Source: Chthoniobacterales bacterium
Lineage (GTDB): Bacteria > Verrucomicrobiota > Verrucomicrobiia > Chthoniobacterales > UBA10450
Length of the DNA: 64,000 nucleotides
Direction: 5' to 3'
Assembly: GCA_003244145.1 (NCBI GenBank)
Contig: QHBM01000156.1
Location: 1-64,000 of the forward strand
The position numbers and the translations under genes are program-made. Positions 53,144-60,997 of the stretch are shown piece by piece. Numbering within the stretch: position 1 is the stretch's first letter; each line of letters begins with the position of its first letter. A model generated the notes under the pieces. It was given only the letters and a program-made list of their open reading frames with translations. It made no database searches and was not told the DNA's origin.

Positions 53144-56035
53144 ATGCTCGCACAATCAAGGCGCTGGTTACTGGCGATCGCGGTGAGCGGCGTCGTAGCA
53201 GTGTGCTTCCTTCTTTTCTCCAGGGTGATATGTTCAGGACCCGAGAAGGTCGCAAGTAAGAACTCAAATCTGCCGCTGCCTAGCACGTTCCTTCCGGACC
53301 GGCTGCCGGAATTCCAAAAGATCCTGACCGGTTTTCTTCAGCACGGCGATTACCAGCTCCTCGGTTGGAGCGAAGACAAAGGCCTGCGCGATACCGGTCC
53401 TTTCATCAACAGGATTTCCTACGGCGTGCATCCGACAGTGAAGATTTATTACTCGCCGGAAATCATGACCTGGCTCATCGAAGGCCGGACCGGGACGATC
53501 CCCGATGGCGCCATGATCATCAAAGAGCAGTATTCCGCGCCGGCCGCTCAATATCAGCTCCAGGCGCCGCCGCCGGTGACGGACTGGACGGTCATGATCA
53601 AGGATTCCAAAGGCTCGAAGGACGGTTGGTATTGGGCCGAGATCTGGAAGGACCAGACGATCGATGACAATAGTAAGCCTCCCTACTCCGTCCCTAACTC
53701 CGGTTTCGGATTGTATTGCGCCAGGTGTCACACCTCCGCGGAGAAAGAGTTTACCTTTGCTTCTCTAAGTAACATCAAAGGTCACCCCGGCCAGCCCTTG
53801 ACTTATTTCGTGGACCTTTCCTGGGCAACGCCGCCTTCGCCAACGCCGGCAGCACCCTCAACGACAGTAAACCAGGGGAAGCCACCGCCTGAAGGCGCGA
53901 CGACTCCTTCCGAAATTCATCAGGGAAAACAATCCATGAGTCATCACGACGACATGGCACTAATGCCACCGGCAAAAGAAGCGACCGGGCCCCACATCTC
54001 GTCGAGTCTCAACCCAGCTTTCGTGAAGTTCTATAACTCAATTTCTCCGGTGCCGTTGAATGAGGTGAAGAAGATCCCGCCAGAGACCTACGATCACATC
54101 GTCGCGGACCACAAAGGTCCACAGCAGTTCCTTACTTCGGATTCATGCATGGGTTGTCACGGAGCGCTGGCCAAGGTCAACACCATGGTCTACACGGGCC
54201 CAACTCAGGCCGACGGCAAGACGCCTTTGATGAATGTCTCGCCCTTTGGCGAGTGGCGCTGGTCGCCCATGGGCTTGGCGGGGCGCGACCCGATCTTCTA
54301 TTCCCAACTCGACAGTGAGCTGGCTTACCTGAAGACCTTCAAGAATAAGGCCGAGGGAGAGAAACTGGCCCGCGAAGTAGTTAATACCTGCTTCCGCTGT
54401 CATGGAGTGATGGGCAAACGCCAGTTCGACTTGGACCATGGCGGAGAGGCGGACTTCGATCGCGAAGTGGTTTACCAAACGCAGATGAAAGACCCGAACT
54501 TCAAGTATGGGGCTCTCGCGCGTGACGGAGTAAGCTGCATGGCTTGCCATCACATTGTGGAGGACAAGACTCCGCCGGGCGTGCCGCCCTTAAAATACTT
54601 TCTCGAGCATTCGATCACGGGCCAGTTTCACACCGGCAAGGCCGACGAGTTAGCCGGACCCTTCGAAAACAAGCTCATCGTAACCGATCCGATGAACAAT
54701 GCGCTTGGGATCAAACCGAAGCACGATCGCTTTATCAAGACCTCGCGGATGTGCGCAAGTTGTCATTCGATCAACTTGCCGGTTGTCGACCAGAAGCCAA
54801 TGGGCCACAACCTGGAGCAACTGACTTATCTGGAGTGGCTCAATAGCAGCTACCAGGATGAGTTCGGCCAGAACCCCAAGGCGCAAACGTGCCAGGATTG
54901 TCACATGCGTTCGAGCTACAGTAACTCTACCGGCACAATTAACGTGCCGCTCATTAAGCAACCGATAGCCACAATCGAGGACGACCAGTATCCCGCGGCG
55001 GAACATCGCCTGCCCGCAGACAAGATTCAGGTGCGGTTCCGGGACAAGGGATTCGTGCGGCATCAGTTGCAGGGTCTGAATGTGCCGCTGCTCGAAATGT
55101 TTTCCCAGTTCATGACCGACTTCAAGCCGAACCCAGACAAGAGCCTTCCCTTTAACGAGGTGCTCGGCGTCCGGCAGAATGACTACATGCTGGAGGTGAA
55201 CGCGGACCTTCCGAACGCGATCGATGCCTTCGTCGAGCAAGCTCAGAGTACTACGGCCTCAGTCACAGTTACTTCGGTCTCGGTCAGTAAGGAGAAGCTG
55301 GTGGCGAATGTAACCGTGACCAATAAGACCGGACATCGCTTTCCCAGTGGCGTGGGGTTCCGCCGCGCCTTCATCGAGTTTCAGGTCGTCGATAAAGGCA
55401 CCAACGAAACGGTGTGGGCTTCCGGCCGCACGAATGAGCTCGGGATTATCGTCGATGAAAAGAACCAGCCGCTGCCGTCTGAATTTTTCGAGCCTTACCA
55501 GGACGAGTCGGCCAAACCCAGTCAGCATTACCAGCCTCATTATTACGACCAGCCGGGGCATACCATCACGCGCCAGGATCAGGTCCAGATTTTTGAGGAA
55601 TTAATGCAGGATGCCGATGGGAAATTCACCACCAGCTTTATCCGGCGCGATACGCCGGTGAAAGATAACCGGCTTCTGCCGCTGGGCTGGTCCGCGAAAG
55701 GACCCGATCCTTCGCTCTCCGGCGCCTTTCTGCATGCGACCTATCCGGAAGCCGTGGGCGACGACACTCATTACCAGGATGGCAGCGGGACAAGCACGGT
55801 GACCTATGAAGTGCCGCTGAATGGATTGAACCCGGAGTCCCTGACCTTGAGTGCCACGATCTACTACCAAAGCATCCCGCCTTACTACTTGAAGATGCGT
55901 TTTGACGAGGCACCTGATTATCCGGCCACGAAACGTCTTTACTATTTGACCTCCAACCTGAAGACACCGGGCACGCCGATGGAAAACTGGAAATTCAAAA
56001 TCGTTTCCAGCAACACGCCGGTTTCAACTCGTTAG
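53144..56035 (+). CDS. Cytochrome P460-domain hexaheme c-type cytochrome
   Basis: 963 residues with an N-terminal signal or membrane anchor (about 8-28). About 45-210 is P460-like, ending in its haem motif. Six CxxCH motifs start at residues 192, 335, 416, 465, 537 and 583. Residues 230-275 are a Pro/His-rich linker. The C-terminal ~280 residues (VTVTNKTGHRFPSGVGFRRAF and on) form beta-sandwich domains without haem. Periplasmic electron-transfer or oxidoreductase role; P460 domains otherwise occur in hydroxylamine or NO oxidation, but the cross-linking Lys was not identified. The CcsA at 38588 could mature it. Confidence 0.85.
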   Translation: MLAQSRRWLLAIAVSGVVAVCFLLFSRVICSGPEKVASKNSNLPLPSTFLPDRLPEFQKILTGFLQHGDYQLLGWSEDKGLRDTGPFINRISYGVHPTVKIYYSPEIMTWLIEGRTGTIPDGAMIIKEQYSAPAAQYQLQAPPPVTDWTVMIKDSKGSKDGWYWAEIWKDQTIDDNSKPPYSVPNSGFGLYCARCHTSAEKEFTFASLSNIKGHPGQPLTYFVDLSWATPPSPTPAAPSTTVNQGKPPPEGATTPSEIHQGKQSMSHHDDMALMPPAKEATGPHISSSLNPAFVKFYNSISPVPLNEVKKIPPETYDHIVADHKGPQQFLTSDSCMGCHGALAKVNTMVYTGPTQADGKTPLMNVSPFGEWRWSPMGLAGRDPIFYSQLDSELAYLKTFKNKAEGEKLAREVVNTCFRCHGVMGKRQFDLDHGGEADFDREVVYQTQMKDPNFKYGALARDGVSCMACHHIVEDKTPPGVPPLKYFLEHSITGQFHTGKADELAGPFENKLIVTDPMNNALGIKPKHDRFIKTSRMCASCHSINLPVVDQKPMGHNLEQLTYLEWLNSSYQDEFGQNPKAQTCQDCHMRSSYSNSTGTINVPLIKQPIATIEDDQYPAAEHRLPADKIQVRFRDKGFVRHQLQGLNVPLLEMFSQFMTDFKPNPDKSLPFNEVLGVRQNDYMLEVNADLPNAIDAFVEQAQSTTASVTVTSVSVSKEKLVANVTVTNKTGHRFPSGVGFRRAFIEFQVVDKGTNETVWASGRTNELGIIVDEKNQPLPSEFFEPYQDESAKPSQHYQPHYYDQPGHTITRQDQVQIFEELMQDADGKFTTSFIRRDTPVKDNRLLPLGWSAKGPDPSLSGAFLHATYPEAVGDDTHYQDGSGTSTVTYEVPLNGLNPESLTLSATIYYQSIPPYYLKMRFDEAPDYPATKRLYYLTSNLKTPGTPMENWKFKIVSSNTPVSTR

Positions 56036-56066
56036 GGGCGTGCGATCGACTGGCTGGAGAAGAGCA

Positions 56067-58616
56067 CTATTCGGTGCGAAGCGCGGCCATCGGACTGATC
56101 CGCGTGGCGCGCCGCGCGGGCAGCCAGGTCGCGAGTAACGCCGCGGCCGCGAGCACTACCGGCGCGATCGTGAACGCGAGCGGATCGAGCGCGCCGATGT
56201 CATAGAGCATTCCGCTGATGAGTTTGCCGGTGGCCGCTGCCAGCAGCAATCCGAGCACAAGCCCGCATGCCAGCATGATCGAGCCTTCGCGCAGGAACAT
56301 TTTCAAAACGGCGCTGCGCTGCGCGCCCAGCGCCATCCGGATTCCAATTTCTCTAGTGCGACGCGCGACCGAGTAGGCCTTCACCCCATACACGCCCACT
56401 GTCGCCAGCGCCAAAGCCAGACCACCAAAGACGCTGAACAACGCCGCGCCCGCGCGCACGATCCAGAGTTCGAAATTGCTATCGAGATGTTGCGTGAAAG
56501 TTTTCAGACTCAAGATCGGAACGGCCGCATCGACCTCGCGCGTGGTGCGCCGAATAAGATCTATGGTCGCACCGGTATCGCGGCCGGCGCCCGGCGCGAA
56601 TTTGAGATGAAAGAAAACGTTGCTCTGAAAACCGCCGGCGAAGGGGAGGTAAAGCGTGCCGCCCGGATCTTTCTCAAACAAACTCTCGTGCGTGTAAGGC
56701 ACAATGCCGACGATCTCGATCTGCGCTCTCGTCTCGGCGCCCTCTTTCGCATGCGACGCGTCCTTTTCCGCAAATTGAATCCGCTGGCCGAGTGCATCGC
56801 CATCGGGCCACAACTTCTTCGCCAGCACTTCATCGATGATGGCGACCGTCGGCGACGTTTGATGCATCGCTTCCGCTGCGTTGAAGGCGCGACCGCGCAA
56901 CAACGGCAGTCCCACCGTTTTGAAATAATCCGCACCCACGCTGTTCAAGCGCGCATCGAAGGTCCGACCTTCCGCCGCATTGGCCGGCTTCGCATCCGGC
57001 GCCGGATTGGCTCCGCCTCGTTGCACCTTTTTGTCGAGCGACATCAGCCCAAACGGGACGGAGGAAGAGATGCTGGTGCTTTCGACGCCGGGCAAGGCCG
57101 CGAAGCGCTCCTCCATGGTGCGATACAGATTCAGCGCGCGCGTCTGATCGTAAGTCGCGAGACTTGCGTCAGTTTCCAAAAGGTAATTCGACTTCGTCTG
57201 CAAGCCGGTCTCGACCGAAGCTGCTTTGCCCGCGCCGCGAATGAAGAGCGCGGCCGCCGTTAGCAGCGCAAGCGAAAAGGCGATCTGCACCACCACCAGC
57301 GGATTGCGCGGCAGAAATTTCCAGCGCCTGAGGACTGCATCTTCCCCCGCGTGTTCCTTCAAGTCGCCAATGACCGCGGACTTCGACAACTTCAGCGCCG
57401 GCCCGAGCGCAAAGGCCAGCGTCCCGAGAAGACAAAATGTAAACGTCGCCACCAGCACCGGCGCGCTCAGTCCAGTCGACCAGACCATATCGATCGGCAG
57501 CGCTTTACCTAACGACGCCACCAGAAAATCGGACGACCAAAGACCCAGCAGCATCCCGCAAAATCCGCCGGTCACGGCCAGGACAAGACCTTCGATGAGC
57601 AACTGGCGCACGATCCGCCAGCGACTCGCGCCCAGCGCCAGCCGGATCGCAATTTCTTTTCGCCGCGCCGTGCCGCGCGCGAGCAACATGTTGGCCAGGT
57701 TCAGGCAGGCGACCAGCAGCACCACGCCGGACATTCCGAAGAGAAGAGGTGCCACGCGTTTGATGTTATTACCGCTGGTGGGACTCGTGCTCAGGGAAAA
57801 ACGAGAGAGCTGTTCGATCATGAACGTCTGGTCCTTCTGCTCGACCAGGTAGGCTTGCTCGAGACTCGCGGCTAAAGTCTTCAATGACGAGGTCGCCGCG
57901 GCGGCTGTCGTACCCGGTTTCAACCGGCCGACGATCATGAACTGTCTGCCACCGCGATTATCGAGCTTGTCCTTGGCGCCCGTCTCGAAATCGTTCGCGA
58001 CCTGATCGTAAACCCCGAGCGGCAACCAAATCTCCGGCGCGAAGATTTGCGTCGTGCCCGTGAACCCTTTCGGCAAAATTCCGATCACGGTAAAAGGGCG
58101 GCTGTCGATCGTGATGATCGAGCCCAGCATCGCGGGGTTGAGCCCTTCCTTCTTCCAATAGTTGTAACTCACGATCGCCACCGCCGCGTCGCGGCCGGGT
58201 GTTTCCTCTTCCGCCGTGAATGCCCGGCCCTGCACTGGCATCACGCCCATGACTGCGAAGTAATTTGAGCTCACCACGTCGGTAAACGCGCGACGCGTGT
58301 TGCCTTTATCGCCCACGCCGACCATAGCAAGGTTGTGCGCCATTACTCCGGAGAAGACGCTGTTCTGCTCGCGGATATCGACATAGGTCGGGTAGGAAAA
58401 CCCGCGAAACGTCTTCGGGTTTTTCTTGTCCTGGGAAAAGACCTGCACCACCTCGCTCGCGTTTGCGTAGTGCGGCGGCTGGAACAGCATCGTATTCACG
58501 AGGCTGAAGATGGCCGTGTTCGCCCCAATCCCGAGCGCAAGCACAGTGACCGCCGCCGCCGTGAAAGCCCGCGCCTTCAGTAACTGCCGAAATGCAAATC
58601 TGAAGTCGTGGAGCAT
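56067..58616 (-). CDS. ADOP-type ABC transporter permease (MacB/FtsX family)
   Basis: 849 residues: MLHDFRFAFRQLLKARAFTAAAV at the start, FALGIGANTAIFSLVNTML-like TM1, periplasmic MacB_PCD domain, FtsX four-TM block, second periplasmic domain and second FtsX block ending in PARRATRISPMAALRTE. The doubled layout is the acidobacterial duplicated orphan permease type. No ATPase gene beside it, typical for the group. Substrate unknown. Confidence 0.9.
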   Translation of the reverse strand: MLHDFRFAFRQLLKARAFTAAAVTVLALGIGANTAIFSLVNTMLFQPPHYANASEVVQVFSQDKKNPKTFRGFSYPTYVDIREQNSVFSGVMAHNLAMVGVGDKGNTRRAFTDVVSSNYFAVMGVMPVQGRAFTAEEETPGRDAAVAIVSYNYWKKEGLNPAMLGSIITIDSRPFTVIGILPKGFTGTTQIFAPEIWLPLGVYDQVANDFETGAKDKLDNRGGRQFMIVGRLKPGTTAAAATSSLKTLAASLEQAYLVEQKDQTFMIEQLSRFSLSTSPTSGNNIKRVAPLLFGMSGVVLLVACLNLANMLLARGTARRKEIAIRLALGASRWRIVRQLLIEGLVLAVTGGFCGMLLGLWSSDFLVASLGKALPIDMVWSTGLSAPVLVATFTFCLLGTLAFALGPALKLSKSAVIGDLKEHAGEDAVLRRWKFLPRNPLVVVQIAFSLALLTAAALFIRGAGKAASVETGLQTKSNYLLETDASLATYDQTRALNLYRTMEERFAALPGVESTSISSSVPFGLMSLDKKVQRGGANPAPDAKPANAAEGRTFDARLNSVGADYFKTVGLPLLRGRAFNAAEAMHQTSPTVAIIDEVLAKKLWPDGDALGQRIQFAEKDASHAKEGAETRAQIEIVGIVPYTHESLFEKDPGGTLYLPFAGGFQSNVFFHLKFAPGAGRDTGATIDLIRRTTREVDAAVPILSLKTFTQHLDSNFELWIVRAGAALFSVFGGLALALATVGVYGVKAYSVARRTREIGIRMALGAQRSAVLKMFLREGSIMLACGLVLGLLLAAATGKLISGMLYDIGALDPLAFTIAPVVLAAAALLATWLPARRATRISPMAALRTE

Positions 58617-58715
58617 ATCAGTATGATGCCACGAGAGCGGCGTTTGGATTCAAACCGAGGAAGCACTACGGCAAACAATCTTGTAGTCGAGCGCCAAGCA
58701 AGTTAATCAGAGCAG

Positions 58716-58913
58716 ATGCGAAACGCGTATCCGCTCGTCTCCGGGATTGTGTTTGGAATCGTGGCCTTGCTCCAGGTAACAAGAGCCGTCAACCAATGGC
58801 CGATCCGGATTCAGTCGTTCGACGTTCCGGTTTGGGGATCCTGGGTTGCTGCCGTGATCACAGGTGGCCTTTGTCTCTGGGCTTTTCGATCTCGTAATAC
58901 GCGCCATTCATAA
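58716..58913 (+). CDS. Small two-TM membrane protein
   Basis: 65 residues: MRNAYPLVSGIVFGIVALLQ, a WPIRIQSFDVPVWGSW loop and a second helix AAVITGGLCLWAFRSR. The pattern is one I recognise from widespread short uncharacterised membrane proteins. A hairpin terminator follows at once. Confidence 0.7.
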   Translation: MRNAYPLVSGIVFGIVALLQVTRAVNQWPIRIQSFDVPVWGSWVAAVITGGLCLWAFRSRNTRHS

Positions 58914-58947
58914 CCGCCTTTCCGCGCCAAACGCGGGCGGTTCGTTT
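58912..58947 (+). terminator. Intrinsic terminator
   Basis: Nested stem AACCGC (58912-58917)/GCGGTT (58937-58942) with inner CCGCG (58922-58926)/CGCGG (58932-58936), followed by CGTTT. It overlaps the last base pair of the small membrane gene stop. Confidence 0.65.
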
Positions 58948-59036
58948 GCTCTAGAAAAGGATCGGTTTCCGCTTTCCGGACCGCCCCGCACAACCGGGCT
59001 CGCCAATTCGAGTCGCCGCCTGTAAAATTTCAGGCG

Positions 59037-59876
59037 ATGCACGGCCTCGGAAGCGACATCACCATCAATGTGATCGCGTCGGTCATTGCCTCGGGCATTC
59101 TGCTCAGCGCCGGCTTTCTCTGGGGGAAATACAAGGAGCGCCGCCGCTTCGGCCGCCGGCTCGAGGAATACGACTTCTATCCCTACACGATCAACCGCGA
59201 CAACTTCCCTGAGTTCAACCTGAATAACTTCCGGCTGGGCACGCACTATTTCCTCCGCAACAACGACCCGACTGCGGCGCGCCAGCTCATCTTCATCGGC
59301 GAACAAAACAACGTCCGCACCCAGCTCGAACCGGCCGAGCAGAAGGTTTACGTCCGGCTTTTCGAAAAATACAACGGCAAGAAGATCGCCGACGACACCA
59401 GTGAGTATCTCGAAAACTTCGCCCGCCTAGTCAGGTTGATTGGCAAATCATTCCCGAATCTCGGCATCGAGATCCTGCTCCACGACTTATCGAACCCGTC
59501 CCATTCCCTCGTCGTCCTGGAAAACAACGTCACCGGCCGGAATCTGCGCGACGGCACTACTAACCTCGTCATCGACCTAAAGAAACGGCAGCTCTTGCAC
59601 GAGGAGAAACTCAACTACGAGCTCAACATCGGCGCGCGGAAATTCAAATGCACCACCATCCCGATCATCCGCCCGGAATACGGAGTCGTCGGCGCGGTCT
59701 GCATCAACGTCGATGCCAACTACCTCACCGAAGAAGTGACCCGCGACACGCAAAAGATGACGGAGTTTTTTGAGACCTTCTGCCGCACCGACATGCAGCT
59801 CGACGAAAACATCCTTAGCCGCGACGAGTACGCCAAAGCGCTCAAAGGCAAACGGCACTTCAAGGACGGGAGCTAA
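59037..59876 (+). CDS. Membrane-anchored YheO-type PAS protein
   Basis: 279 residues. One TM helix (about 8-28: VIASVIASGILLSAGFLWG), a linker, then a YheO-like PAS domain (about 125-235): LVRLIGKSFPNLGIEILLHDLSNPSHS core, VVLENNVTGRNL, TTIPIIRPEYGVVGAVCINVD. YheO-type regulators normally carry a C-terminal HTH; it is absent here. The N-terminal anchor suggests signalling at the membrane. Ligand unknown. Confidence 0.75.
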   Translation: MHGLGSDITINVIASVIASGILLSAGFLWGKYKERRRFGRRLEEYDFYPYTINRDNFPEFNLNNFRLGTHYFLRNNDPTAARQLIFIGEQNNVRTQLEPAEQKVYVRLFEKYNGKKIADDTSEYLENFARLVRLIGKSFPNLGIEILLHDLSNPSHSLVVLENNVTGRNLRDGTTNLVIDLKKRQLLHEEKLNYELNIGARKFKCTTIPIIRPEYGVVGAVCINVDANYLTEEVTRDTQKMTEFFETFCRTDMQLDENILSRDEYAKALKGKRHFKDGS

Positions 59877-59886
59877 CGGAAAGAAT

Positions 59887-60093
59887 GTGAGCGCTGAGAA
59901 AGTCCGGCGAGAACTCGCAAATTTCGAAACCTTTCTTCATATCGGGAAAATGGAGTTCGACAGGTATGGGCCTCAATGCCCGCCTGAACCTGACATGATC
60001 GCGCGGAGAGGTGGTCAGCCGTTTGGGAATGCGGTGATGCGGGGCTTCGGAGATTCGAGGTTGCTGCTGGTTAGTTTGCGCGGTTCCCGGTAG
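59887..60093 (+). CDS. Possible small protein
   Basis: A 68-residue frame from GTG 59887 with GGAAAG three bases upstream: VSAEKVRRELANFETFLHIG. No TM or signal. No family recognised; the C-terminal end (FGDSRLLLVSLRGSR) may be repeat-derived. The only candidate in the 230-base gap. Confidence 0.28.
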   Translation: MSAEKVRRELANFETFLHIGKMEFDRYGPQCPPEPDMIARRGGQPFGNAVMRGFGDSRLLLVSLRGSR

Positions 60094-60106
60094 CCTCCCC
60101 GGTTCG

Positions 60107-60901
60107 ATGCGCGTTCGGCCTCTTCTTACCGCTCTCGGGCTGAATGCCGTGCCGGCGCTGGGCTGGTTCGTCGGGGATTGGTCCGCGGGCACGACCTTAG
60201 TGCTTTATTGGCTGGAAACGCTGATCGGCACTGTTCTTGTCGCGGCCCGCATTGTTATCCATCGCCGACTTCAGCCGAGCAAAGGGCATTGGGATTATCG
60301 AGCGCCGCAAGGTCAGCAAAATCAGCAGCCATCCACTAGCGGTCGCTCGACTTACTTATCAGCGTTCCTGGTTCCGGCTCTGGCTTTCACTTTCGTCCAT
60401 GGAGTTTTTCTCGTCGCGCTCGGCGCAATGATGATTTCCAATCAACACAGCCTTGAAGCGCGCATCGAGATTCAGCCGCTCTTGGCCGGACTCCTGGCTA
60501 TCACGGTCTTCCAAGTCGTCGATTTCGGGTTTGATCTTCTTTGTCTGCGGACCCAACCGTTCGCCTGGATCGAAAAGCTCGGCCAGCTTACTCTCAGCCG
60601 CGTGATTGTGATTCACCTCACCATCATCGGCGGCATGGCGGCCGTCATGTTCACCGGAGCTAACCGGAATTTTTTCGGTGTTTTCATTTTCCTCAAAACT
60701 CTGCTCAATCTCAGCCTCGTCCTTCCCCAATACCAACCCAAGACTCCGCCTCACTGGCTTTCTTCTCTGATGGATCGAGTGCCATCGAAATTGCACAAAG
60801 GGGAAAACTTCGCCGAGTTCTGGAAGCAGGAGGACGATCAGGAAGCAGCGCGGATCGCGCGCAACGAAGAGCCGCTGGCAGCTCAGACGAAGAAGAGTTA
60901 G
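60107..60901 (+). CDS. DUF6498-type multi-pass membrane protein
   Basis: 264 residues, about six TM segments. NAVPALGWFVGDWSAGTTLVLYW and ETLIGTVLVAARI near the N-terminus are the DUF6498 pattern as I recall it; later TM helices at about 80-105, 120-140, 160-180 and 185-205, then a charged C-terminal tail. Function unknown. Confidence 0.65.
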   Translation: MRVRPLLTALGLNAVPALGWFVGDWSAGTTLVLYWLETLIGTVLVAARIVIHRRLQPSKGHWDYRAPQGQQNQQPSTSGRSTYLSAFLVPALAFTFVHGVFLVALGAMMISNQHSLEARIEIQPLLAGLLAITVFQVVDFGFDLLCLRTQPFAWIEKLGQLTLSRVIVIHLTIIGGMAAVMFTGANRNFFGVFIFLKTLLNLSLVLPQYQPKTPPHWLSSLMDRVPSKLHKGENFAEFWKQEDDQEAARIARNEEPLAAQTKKS

Positions 60902-60902
60902 A

Positions 60903-60929
60903 CAGGATTTACTGGATTAACAGGATTGG
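60903..60929. repeat. Three-unit 9-base tandem repeat
   Basis: CAGGATTTA (60903), CTGGATTAA (60912), CAGGATTGG (60921): three 9-base units right behind a stop codon. This CAGGATT-type ladder occurs in intergenic DNA of many bacteria. Confidence 0.6.
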
Positions 60930-60997
60930 GTTTTGTGACCACCTGAACCGAACGAACGTCCTCGATTTTTCTAACCGGCGTTGTTTAGTCTGACGCG

